12,540 nt of DNA, taken from the NCBI GenBank assembly GCA_949299435.1, contig CASGAK010000120.1, positions 1 to 12,540 on the forward strand, given 5' to 3'. The stretch's first letter is position 1. The number at the start of each line of letters is the position of its first letter. Below the pieces are notes generated by a model. The model was not told the DNA's origin and did not search any database. It saw only the letters and a list, made by a program, of their open reading frames with translations. The translations under genes were made by a program, and so were the position numbers. Of the stretch, positions 1-6,213 are shown piece after piece. This DNA comes from an uncultured bacterium (lineage in GTDB: Bacteria; Cyanobacteriota; Vampirovibrionia; Gastranaerophilales; Gastranaerophilaceae).

Positions 1-64
1 CTTTTTTGCTTATAAACTTTTGATTAATTAATGTAATTTTTTGCTCATCAATTTTTCTATAAGT

Positions 65-148
65 TTATAATAATTTTAATTTTTTACCTATAAGCAGGTA
101 TTTTTGCGGTGCCCCCCCCCCCCCCGTAAATTCTTTCATAGTCTGCAT
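65..148 (-). CDS. possible 27-residue small ORF containing a G14 tract
   Basis: I do not recognise this peptide. The minus strand shows an AAAGGAG ribosome site six bases before an ATG at 148, with a good extended -10 box about 50 bases upstream. The peptide begins MQTMKEFTGGGGAPQ, and its glycine run is encoded by 14 consecutive G bases (plus-strand C at 112-125). It ends with a basic, leucine-rich tail and a TAA at 67-65. An ATG at 184 would extend it in frame by 12 residues, but it has no ribosome site. Changing the tract by one base in either direction gives different tails that stop after 10-12 further codons, so no frame leads into a long gene within the window. A 10-base inverted repeat (10-19 with 61-70) overlaps the stop. 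It could be a leader peptide, a phase-variable small protein, or chance. Confidence 0.33.
   Translation of the reverse strand: MQTMKEFTGGGGAPQKYLLIGKKLKLL
112..125. repeat. C14/G14 homopolymer tract
   Basis: Fourteen consecutive C bases on the plus strand lie in an otherwise very AT-rich stretch. Homopolymers of this length are prone to slipped-strand change in length. This one lies inside the possible small ORF on the minus strand, where a length change would shift the frame. The exact length in an assembly is also subject to sequencing error. Confidence 0.9.
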
Positions 149-194
149 TTCCAGCTCCTTTCGTTCTTTATCAATTTTTATCATCTGCTTTTTT

Positions 195-203
195 ATTATA
201 ACA
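195..203 (-). promoter_or_regulatory. extended -10 promoter for the poly-G small ORF
   Basis: On the minus strand TG-T-TATAAT is a perfect extended -10 element (TG at 203-202, hexamer 200-195). No convincing -35 is visible, and extended -10 promoters often lack one. Transcription would start near 188, giving a leader of about 40 bases before the ATG at 148. Confidence 0.5.
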
Positions 204-221
204 TATTTTTCGCAAATTAAA

Positions 222-243
222 AGGCACTTTTTTCAAAGTGCCT
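222..243 (-). terminator. intrinsic terminator behind the 122-residue gene
   Basis: A perfect 9-bp stem (AGGCACTTT with AAAGTGCCT) closes a 4-base loop. On the minus strand it is followed by TTTTAATTT; on the plus strand it is followed by A bases, so it works best for minus-strand transcription. It lies 112 bases past the stop of the gene at 356-724 and just before the promoter of the small ORF, and so separates the two units. Confidence 0.65.
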
Positions 244-355
244 AAAATTGTGTGAGTAAATGTATTTTTTATAAGTCTACAGAAAAATTTGAGATAACAG
301 TATCCTATTAAGGCATAAATACCCTGTCGGATTTTAAATCTTTTTATATAACTTT

Positions 356-724
356 TTATGCAAACTCATCAATGCCTTCGATTGCTGCAAAAATATTTAC
401 AGCTGAATTACCGACACGTGATACTACTCCGGGTTTGTTTACTTCTCTTTTCAAGGCTTCTTGCTCTTTTGGAGAAAGTCCTTTTGTCAAATTACTGTCT
501 ACAAAATAATTGCTTGATAAAGTAAGTGCCTTACCATAAATTGAACCACTTGTATCTAATGCATCAAAACCCAATTCTTTATTTTTGTCTGCATTGTCTG
601 CATTTTTAAATTCAATAGGCTCATTTGCCTTTTGTTTTTCTAAATTTTTTCGTTCAACATCTTTTTTGCCATTTGATTGGAAGATGTTGTTAAATTTTCC
701 GTAATCACCGTAGATACCTGTCAT
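356..724 (-). CDS. hypothetical protein, 122 aa
   Basis: I do not recognise this protein. A strong ribosome site (AAAGGAG, six bases from the ATG) supports the start. The product is polar and has no signal peptide or membrane segment, so it should be cytoplasmic unless exported by another route. Residues 1-50 are rich in Lys, Asn and Glu and look disordered. The second half (about 55-122) is more ordered in appearance, with a Gly/Ala/Leu/Ser stretch, a charged LSPKEQEALKREV helix-like segment at about 83-95, and a hydrophobic C-terminal NSAVNIFAAIEGI segment. The stretch before the gene on its own strand is AG-rich, with tandem AAAAAG units at about 735-753. It is monocistronic, with a terminator at 222-243 after a 112-base 3' region. 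The gene is likely real given the ribosome site and terminator, but its function is unknown. Confidence 0.75.
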   Translation of the reverse strand: MTGIYGDYGKFNNIFQSNGKKDVERKNLEKQKANEPIEFKNADNADKNKELGFDALDTSGSIYGKALTLSSNYFVDSNLTKGLSPKEQEALKREVNKPGVVSRVGNSAVNIFAAIEGIDEFA

Positions 725-868
725 CTCATTCTCCTTTTCTTTTTCTTTTTCTTAATTACTCACATACTCTTAATCGGTATTGTTTTTAATTATCTTTAAG
801 AAATTATCCATACTCGTTACAAATATTTACATATTTTTATACTCTTTCCTATTAATAATTTTCATCTC

Positions 869-899
869 TTGTATATATAAAGTTTTTTTTTATATACAA
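869..899. repeat. 9-bp inverted repeat in the intergenic region
   Basis: TTGTATATA (869-877) is matched exactly by TATATACAA (891-899) around a 13-base T-rich centre. It lies between the divergent genes at 724 and 1077. It could be an operator or a weak hairpin, but AT-only repeats arise easily in DNA this AT-rich. Confidence 0.4.
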
Positions 900-955
900 A
901 TTGCGTCATTGTTATATATTTTTAATATTCTGTAACATTTTTTAACAAACAGCAC

Positions 956-970
956 TTCAAGCTACTTGAA
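956..970. promoter_or_regulatory. palindrome TTCAAG-N3-CTTGAA, candidate operator
   Basis: A perfect 6+6 inverted repeat with a 3-base spacer lies about 105 bases upstream of the GerE-like regulator gene. Its size and symmetry suit a dimeric DNA-binding protein. Nothing in the window shows which regulator would bind. A CACGTG palindrome follows at 980-985. Confidence 0.35.
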
Positions 971-1000
971 AAAGCCCAACACGTGGACGTTGTAAGAAAA

Positions 1001-1018
1001 ATTAGACTTATGACTAAT
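1001..1018. promoter_or_regulatory. 18-bp imperfect palindrome upstream of the GerE-like gene
   Basis: ATTAGACTTATGACTAAT matches its own reverse complement at seven of nine base pairs. It lies 58 bases before the regulator's start codon, where an autoregulatory site for a LuxR-family dimer would be expected. Any promoter in the next 50 bases (a TATACA at 1045-1050 is the best -10) is weak on its own, which would fit a promoter needing an activator. This is inference from position and symmetry only. Confidence 0.35.
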
Positions 1019-1076
1019 ACTAATTTGATTATATTTTGCTAGTATATACATAGTAATTCACAATAAGGAGAGAGTG

Positions 1077-1301
1077 ATGTACACGGGCGGTAATGAAAAA
1101 GACAGAATTCACATTACAAACAGAGAAAAAGAAGTTTTAAAATTAATGATAGCAGGATATTCAAATCCACAAATTGCAGAAGCTCTGTCTGTTTCGTTAT
1201 CGACAGTAAAAGCACATGTTAGCTCTATAATAAGAAAATTCAACGTAAAATCCAGAGTAGAAGTAACAAGAGATGCAGTCAAAAAAGGATTTTTAGACTA
1301 A
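1077..1301 (+). CDS. stand-alone LuxR/GerE-type HTH transcription factor
   Basis: This 74-residue protein is essentially one LuxR/GerE DNA-binding domain. The signature ITNREKEVLKLMIAGYSNPQ begins near residue 12, followed by IAEALSVSLSTVKAHVSSII (the helix-turn-helix with the recognition helix) and an R-F-N-V-K-S-R segment and final helix typical of the NarL/FixJ family. There is no receiver or ligand-binding domain, so it resembles Bacillus GerE in size and layout. Such proteins bind palindromic DNA as dimers. I chose the ATG at 1077 because AAGGAG at 1065-1070 sits six bases before it; the adjacent GTG at 1074 is only three bases away. Its stop shares bases with the lepA stop on the other strand. 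The targets are unknown, and autoregulation through the upstream palindromes is possible. The input signal is not evident. Confidence 0.88.
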   Translation: MYTGGNEKDRIHITNREKEVLKLMIAGYSNPQIAEALSVSLSTVKAHVSSIIRKFNVKSRVEVTRDAVKKGFLD

Positions 1302-3100
1302 TCTTCATCAAGACTTAACACTGCCATAAAGGCTTCTTGAGGAACTTCAACACGACCGACGGATTTCATACGTTTTTTACCCTTCTTTTGTTTTTCCAAA
1401 AGTTTTCTCTTACGTGAAATATCACCGCCATAACATTTATCAAGAACATTTTTTCTCATAGCTTTGATGTTTGTTCTTGCAATAACTCTACCACCGACTG
1501 CTGCTTGAATAGGTACTTCAAAAAGTTGTCTTGGTATAATCTCTTTCAATTTAGCAGTTAACTTTTGTCCGATGTAATATGCACTATCTTCATGGCAAAT
1601 CACAGATAAAGCATCAACTACCTCATTCGCAAGCAAAATATCAAGTTTTACAAGTTTAGAACGCTTGTAATCACAAAATTCATAATCCATACTTGCATAG
1701 CCTTTTGATCTGGACTTTAATTGGTCATAAAAGTCAGTAATAACTTCACTCAAAGGAATTTGGTATTCAAGACTCGCACGAATTTTATCAATATAGTGCA
1801 TATTAATAAAAATACCGCGTTTTGACTGCGAAAGTTCCATTAAAGTACCAACATAATCGTTAGGAGTAATTATTTGAACTCTTACATAAGGTTCTTCAAT
1901 GTAATCTCTGTATTGAGCAGGCGGAAGATTTGCAGGGTTATCAATTTCAACCATTTCACCGTTTGTTTTATATACATGATATACAACCGATGGAGCTGTT
2001 GTTACAAGTGCGAGATTGTATTCTCTCTCAAGTCTTTCCTGAGCGATTTCCATATGCAGCATTCCCAAGAATCCGCAACGGAAGCCAAAGCCCAATGCAC
2101 TGGAGGTTTCAGGCTCAAAAGTAATACTACTGTCGTTTAGCTTTAATTTTTCCAAAGCCTCTTTTAAATCATGATAATCGTCATTATCCACGGGATACAT
2201 GCCTGAAAACACCATAGGAAGAGCTTCTTTGTAGCCAGGTAATGGCTCTTTTGCAGGACTGTCCACCGTTGTGATAGTATCTCCTACAAACCTTGTCAAC
2301 TCTTTGATAGACCCTGCAAAGTACCCAACATCACCACATACAAGCTCATCTACCTGAACTCTTGTCGGTGTAAGATACCCTAATTCTACAATTTCATATT
2401 CTTTACCCGATGCCATAAACTTGACTTTATCACCAAGTCGCATCTTACCGTCCATAATTTTAAAGAAACACAATGTTCCGAGGTACTGATCATAAGCACT
2501 ATCAAATACCAAAGCTCTTAGCGGTTTTTCAGAGGTATCAGCAGGAGGAGGAATTAAATCCACAACAGCTTCTAAGACATCTTCAATTCCAATACCGGCT
2601 TTAGCACTTACAGGAATTGCATAAGAAGCGTCGATTCCCAACACTTCCTCAATTTCTGCTTTAACTCTTTCGACATCTGCAGAAGGCAGGTCAATTTTAT
2701 TAATTACAGGGATAATTTCAAGGTTTTGCTCAATAGCAAGATAGACATTTGCAAGAGTTTGAGCTTCCACCCCCTGAGTTGCGTCTACAATCAATAATGC
2801 ACCCTCACAAGCCGCAAGAGATCGTGAAACTTCATAAGAAAAATCTACGTGCCCGGGGGTATCAATCAAGTTTAGAATATAATCTTTGCCGTCTTTTGCT
2901 TTATAATTCATTCTTGCAGCGTTGAGTTTAATCGTAATTCCACGTTCACGCTCAATGTCCATACTGTCAAGAATTTGATCCTGCATATCACGCTGTGCAA
3001 CGGTACCCGTAAATTCGAGTAATCTATCGGCAAGTGTTGATTTTCCATGGTCAATGTGGGCTATTATACAAAAATTTCGTACATTTTCTCTGTGTTTCAT
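1298..3100 (-). CDS. lepA: elongation factor 4 (LepA), ribosome back-translocase GTPase
   Basis: LepA/EF4 is a translational GTPase that acts on the ribosome, influencing translocation and initiation, mainly under ionic or cold stress. All GTPase motifs are present: AHIDHGKS (14-21), RERGITIK (51-58), DTPGH (80-84), NKID (134-137) and SAK (165-167). The EF-G-like domains follow, then the LepA-specific C-terminal region ending in a lysine/arginine-rich stretch and VGRVEVPQEAFMAVLS. The start at 3100 gives 600 residues, the usual length, and the conserved MKHRENVRNF beginning. The frame stays open upstream to an ATG at 3178, but those 26 extra residues are not typical of the family and have no ribosome site. 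A strong promoter (3108-3135) places the transcript start at or next to the chosen ATG. The gene overlaps the downstream convergent regulator by four bases with no terminator visible between them. Confidence 0.97.
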   Translation of the reverse strand: MKHRENVRNFCIIAHIDHGKSTLADRLLEFTGTVAQRDMQDQILDSMDIERERGITIKLNAARMNYKAKDGKDYILNLIDTPGHVDFSYEVSRSLAACEGALLIVDATQGVEAQTLANVYLAIEQNLEIIPVINKIDLPSADVERVKAEIEEVLGIDASYAIPVSAKAGIGIEDVLEAVVDLIPPPADTSEKPLRALVFDSAYDQYLGTLCFFKIMDGKMRLGDKVKFMASGKEYEIVELGYLTPTRVQVDELVCGDVGYFAGSIKELTRFVGDTITTVDSPAKEPLPGYKEALPMVFSGMYPVDNDDYHDLKEALEKLKLNDSSITFEPETSSALGFGFRCGFLGMLHMEIAQERLEREYNLALVTTAPSVVYHVYKTNGEMVEIDNPANLPPAQYRDYIEEPYVRVQIITPNDYVGTLMELSQSKRGIFINMHYIDKIRASLEYQIPLSEVITDFYDQLKSRSKGYASMDYEFCDYKRSKLVKLDILLANEVVDALSVICHEDSAYYIGQKLTAKLKEIIPRQLFEVPIQAAVGGRVIARTNIKAMRKNVLDKCYGGDISRKRKLLEKQKKGKKRMKSVGRVEVPQEAFMAVLSLDED

Positions 3101-3107
3101 ATTTTCT

Positions 3108-3135
3108 ATTATATAAAAAAAATCACTAACATCAA
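3108..3135 (-). promoter_or_regulatory. sigma-70-type promoter of lepA, implying a leaderless mRNA
   Basis: On the minus strand TTGATG (3135-3130), a 16-base spacer and a perfect TATAAT (3113-3108) form a good housekeeping promoter. Seven bases separate the -10 from the lepA ATG at 3100, so transcription should begin at about the A of the start codon. There is no ribosome site before that ATG, which agrees with a leaderless message. Confidence 0.6.
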
Positions 3136-3150
3136 GATAGTATTTTATCA

Positions 3151-3290
3151 AAAGCAGATCTTCGCCACCTACAAGCATTGCACTCGCAAGGCTGCACCGT
3201 AGCTCGCACCTGTAATATGTCAGTTTAAATTCTCGCTCACGTACATTATCACCTAACTTTCTCGGACAATTTCTGCAAAATACAAAGGGG
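3151..3290. other. G+C-rich intergenic island with a latent open frame
   Basis: By hand count this stretch is about 45% G+C, and its core at 3181-3210 is about 67%. The flanks are far poorer: 16% over 3101-3150 and 20% over 3291-3350. On the minus strand a frame is open from a TAG near 3310 through the island and into lepA. It reads, in part, CRNCPRKLGDNVREREF and then TYYRCELRCSLASAM, but there is no ribosome site and no start codon near its beginning. CTCGC occurs three times in the plus strand (3183, 3203, 3232). It could be a copy of a dispersed repeat, a remnant of a gene, or an RNA. The sequence alone does not say which. Confidence 0.4.
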
Positions 3291-3473
3291 AAATTTTTTC
3301 TCTTTTCTGTCTATTTTGTGTTTTTTATTTTCTCTGAATAATTTGAAATCAATTCCTCTTACTTTAAAAAATAAATATTTCAGAATAAATACAATAATAT
3401 CTCAAAACATATCATTTGAAAATTCAGCAATTTATACTTCATCATTTATTTACAATCTACCGTTTTTGAATGA

Positions 3474-3500
3474 TTGCACAAATTTATAAATCTATATAAT
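3474..3500 (+). promoter_or_regulatory. promoter of the clpB-family gene
   Basis: A perfect TATAAT at 3495-3500 is preceded by TTGCAC at 3474-3479 with a short 15-base spacer. Transcription would begin near 3507, only about 15 bases before the ATG. I saw no CIRCE element (the HrcA operator) in the 230 bases upstream, so heat regulation through HrcA is not supported here. The rest of 3291-3473 is AT-rich with nothing else I can name. Confidence 0.45.
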
Positions 3501-3522
3501 TAATTTAAAAGAGGAAAAATAA

Positions 3523-6180
3523 ATGCTTCTTTCAGAACACTTACAAGCAATTTTCAAATCAGCAAAATCCTTTGTAGTTTCAAGAAATTACCGAGAACTT
3601 GAAGTACAGCATATTATGCTTGCACTTTTTTTGGATCAGAATGATTTACCAGTAATTCTTTTAGATAGAGTAGGTCTTGGAGGAGATTTTAAAGATAGAT
3701 TTAATAAATTTGTGAAAAAATATCCATACTTCCCCCGCGGCCAATTTGAGCAGATTAAATTTTCCTCAGGGGTAATCAACCTGACAAAAATCGCCGAACG
3801 TGAAGCAATGGATTTGTGCGATGAAGAAGTAGATATTGAGCATATGTTTTTGGCACTGTTCAAGATAAATAATCCCGAAATGGATTTATTTTTCGCAGAA
3901 AACAGAATAAATAAATTTGTTTTATACGAAAAAATGCTTGAAGAGGTCAAAAATATAATAAGCATTGATGAAAATGGCAATGAAACACGAAAACACGGTG
4001 CTGAAAAGGCAATTATAATGAAAAATGATGAAGGAAATCAAAATATGGAAAACAGTGAAAACTCATCACAAAATCAAAAAGAAACTCCTGAAGAAGCATT
4101 AAAAAAATACACAATAGATTTAACTGAGCAGGCGAAAGAAAACCGACTTGACCCGGTAATCGGGCGAGATGATGAAATTCGCAGAACAATCCAAATTTTG
4201 AACAGACGCTCAAAGAATAACCCTGTAATTATCGGGGAGCCCGGAGTCGGCAAAACCGCAATTATTGAAGGATTAGCACAAAGAATTATTTCAGGAGATG
4301 TTCCTGAGAGCTTAAAAAATGATAAAATTTATGCACTGGATTTAGGCTCATTACTTGCAGGTGCATCGTATAGAGGTCAATTTGAAGAAAGATTCAAAGC
4401 CGTTTTAAAAGGAATTGAAGAAAAAAGTGATGACATAATGCTTTTTATAGACGAAATTCATACAATTATGGGAACAGGCTCAGCAGACGGCTCAGCAGAT
4501 GCAGGAAACCTGCTAAAACCGATGCTTGCAAGAGGCTCTATAAGAGTGCTTGGTGCTACCACAATTGATGAATACAGAAAATATATAGAAAAAGACAAAG
4601 CTCTTGAAAGGCGTTTTCAACCTGTAATAGCAGATGAGCCTTCAATTGATACAACGATAAGTATACTTAGAGGTCTAAAAGAAAAATATGAAGGATTTCA
4701 TTGCGTAGAAATTACGGACAGTGCAATTGTCGCTGCCGTAACTCTTTCTGACAGATACATCTCTGACAGATGCCTTCCAGACAAAGCTATAGACCTGATT
4801 GATGAGGCTGCCTCTGCTTTGAGAATAGAAATTGACACCATGCCTGAGGAAATTGATATATTCATCAGAGAGAAAATTCAGCTTGAAATGAACAGAAAAG
4901 CATTGGAAAAAGAATCTTCTGCTGATGTGAGCAAAAAGTTGGAAAAAATCAATAAAAAAATTAACGATTTGAATGAAAAAATTGCCAAACTAAAAGAACA
5001 ATGGCTAAAAGAAAAGAAAGTAATCGAATCAGGAGCTGCCGTAAAAAGAAATATTGAAAAACTTAAAAGTCAAATAGAGCAATTCAAGAAAAATCCGACA
5101 ATGAGTGCGGCTTTAGAGGCGAAATACTCACAAATGCTTGAAATGCAGCAAAAGTTAAAGACTTTGGCACATGCTAACAAAAAGTGTCTTTTGAAAGAGC
5201 AAATAGACGGAGATGATATCGCATCAATAGTTGCGAAATGGACAGGAATCCCTGTAAACAGACTTCAGGAAGACGAAAGCAAAAAACTTATTAATATGGA
5301 AGAAGTAATGCACAAGCGAGTAATCGGTCAAGAGGAAGCTGTCAAAAAGATTTCCAATGCCATAAGGCTTGCCCGCTCAGGACTAAAAGATCCCAAACGT
5401 CCGATTGGAACATTTTTATTTTTAGGCCCGACAGGTGTGGGAAAAACTGAGCTTGGGAAAACTTTGGCTGAAATTTTATTTAATGATGAAGACGCTCTTA
5501 TAAGAATTGATATGAGTGAATTTATGGAAAAACATAATATCTCTCGTTTGACAGGTGCAACTGCAGGCTTTGTCGGATATGAAGAGGGCGGACAACTTAC
5601 CGAAGCTGTCAGAAGAAAGCCCTATTCCGTTGTACTGTTTGATGAAGTAGAAAAAGCACACCCTGATATTTTTAATATTATGCTTCAAATGTTTGATGAC
5701 GGACGTCTGACTGACGGGCAGGGACGATTAATTGATTTCAAAAATACCGTCATTATTATGACAAGCAATTTGGGAAGCAGTATTATCTTAGATGAAAATC
5801 TGGACGAAATTCAAAAAAAAGAAGGACTTGATAAAGCCTTAAAAGAAAAATTCAAACCCGAATTTATCAACAGAATTGATGAAATTATAATGTTCAAAGC
5901 ATTAACGCATGATGAACTTGCTCAAATAGTAGATATTCAGACAGCATCATTGAAAAAACGCCTTTTAGCACAAGAAATGGAACTTATAATCAATGATGAT
6001 ACAAAAAAATTCCTTGCTGATGAAGGCTATGAACCGCTTTATGGTGCAAGACCATTGCGTAGAGTTATAAGAAATTACCTTGAAATTCCTCTTTCTATGA
6101 GAATTTTAGAGGGTGAATTTTTAAAAGGCGACAAAATCTATACCGAAATCGAAAATAATACAATTGTTTTCCGTAAATAA
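3523..6180 (+). CDS. clpB: ClpB-family AAA+ protein disaggregase
   Basis: ClpB is a cytoplasmic hexameric ATPase that pulls proteins out of aggregates, usually with DnaK. Domains in order: Clp N-domain (about 1-145); polar linker (150-192); first AAA+ with Walker A GEPGVGKT (238-245), pore-loop Tyr in ASYRG (281-285), Walker B FIDE (308-311) and arginine pair in LERRF (361-365); coiled-coil M domain (about 430-555); second AAA+ with GPTGVGKT (635-642), pore loop GFVGY (682-686), Walker B LFDE (705-708), sensor TSN (747-749) and GARPLRR (841-847). The long M domain and the absence of a ClpP-binding loop favour ClpB over ClpC/ClpA. At 885 residues it is slightly longer than usual because of the linker. 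The ribosome site GAGG is eight bases from the ATG. The second pore loop is unusual, having TAGFVGY where PPGYVGY is normal. Candidate internal starts lie in the linker. Confidence 0.93.
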   Translation: MLLSEHLQAIFKSAKSFVVSRNYRELEVQHIMLALFLDQNDLPVILLDRVGLGGDFKDRFNKFVKKYPYFPRGQFEQIKFSSGVINLTKIAEREAMDLCDEEVDIEHMFLALFKINNPEMDLFFAENRINKFVLYEKMLEEVKNIISIDENGNETRKHGAEKAIIMKNDEGNQNMENSENSSQNQKETPEEALKKYTIDLTEQAKENRLDPVIGRDDEIRRTIQILNRRSKNNPVIIGEPGVGKTAIIEGLAQRIISGDVPESLKNDKIYALDLGSLLAGASYRGQFEERFKAVLKGIEEKSDDIMLFIDEIHTIMGTGSADGSADAGNLLKPMLARGSIRVLGATTIDEYRKYIEKDKALERRFQPVIADEPSIDTTISILRGLKEKYEGFHCVEITDSAIVAAVTLSDRYISDRCLPDKAIDLIDEAASALRIEIDTMPEEIDIFIREKIQLEMNRKALEKESSADVSKKLEKINKKINDLNEKIAKLKEQWLKEKKVIESGAAVKRNIEKLKSQIEQFKKNPTMSAALEAKYSQMLEMQQKLKTLAHANKKCLLKEQIDGDDIASIVAKWTGIPVNRLQEDESKKLINMEEVMHKRVIGQEEAVKKISNAIRLARSGLKDPKRPIGTFLFLGPTGVGKTELGKTLAEILFNDEDALIRIDMSEFMEKHNISRLTGATAGFVGYEEGGQLTEAVRRKPYSVVLFDEVEKAHPDIFNIMLQMFDDGRLTDGQGRLIDFKNTVIIMTSNLGSSIILDENLDEIQKKEGLDKALKEKFKPEFINRIDEIIMFKALTHDELAQIVDIQTASLKKRLLAQEMELIINDDTKKFLADEGYEPLYGARPLRRVIRNYLEIPLSMRILEGEFLKGDKIYTEIENNTIVFRK
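4031..4047 (+). promoter_or_regulatory. candidate internal ribosome site in clpB
   Basis: AAGGA (4031-4035) precedes an in-frame ATG (4045-4047, Met175) by nine bases. A second pair, AAAAGG (4004-4009) and ATG (4018-4020, Met166), lies just upstream. Both fall in the polar linker after the N-domain, so initiation there would give a ClpB of about 710-720 residues lacking that domain. Shorter ClpB forms made from internal starts are known in E. coli and cyanobacteria. A-rich coding sequence makes such matches fairly easy by chance. Confidence 0.35.
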
Positions 6181-6213
6181 AAAATAATTTAAATATTTGA
6201 AAAATTATTTTTT
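6179..6213. terminator. AT-only hairpin between convergent genes
   Basis: AAAAAATAATTT (6179-6190) pairs perfectly with AAATTATTTTTT (6202-6213) around an 11-base loop. It overlaps the stop codons of both clpB and the convergent gene at 6205, with an A run on one side and a T run on the other. It is probably a shared bidirectional terminator, although a stem with no G+C is weak. Confidence 0.5.

Noticed and set aside
10..70. The 10-base inverted repeat (10-19 with 61-70) as a terminator for the small ORF
   Set aside because: The loop is 41 bases, the stem is AT-only, and no T run follows on the minus strand.
1874..2140. Plus-strand open frames inside lepA, and similar antisense frames inside clpB, aroC and ctp
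   Set aside because: They lie antisense to well-conserved genes, lack ribosome sites, and their translations show only by-product composition.
3098..3178. A longer LepA starting at the ATG at 3178
   Set aside because: The 26 extra residues have no ribosome site before them, are not part of the usual LepA start, and cover a good promoter placed just before the ATG at 3100.
3151..3290. The G+C-rich island as an SRP RNA, tmRNA, RNase P RNA or tRNA
   Set aside because: I looked for the characteristic cores on both strands, such as the GGAAGGAAGCAGCC-like loop of SRP RNA and a tRNA T-arm, and found none.
3291..3522. A CIRCE (HrcA) operator upstream of clpB
   Set aside because: There is no TTAGCACTC-N9-GAGTGCTAA-like dyad in the region.
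3523..6180. ClpC or ClpA identity for the Clp ATPase
   Set aside because: The coiled-coil middle domain is about 125 residues, the D2 core follows the ClpB pattern, and no ClpP-binding loop is visible.
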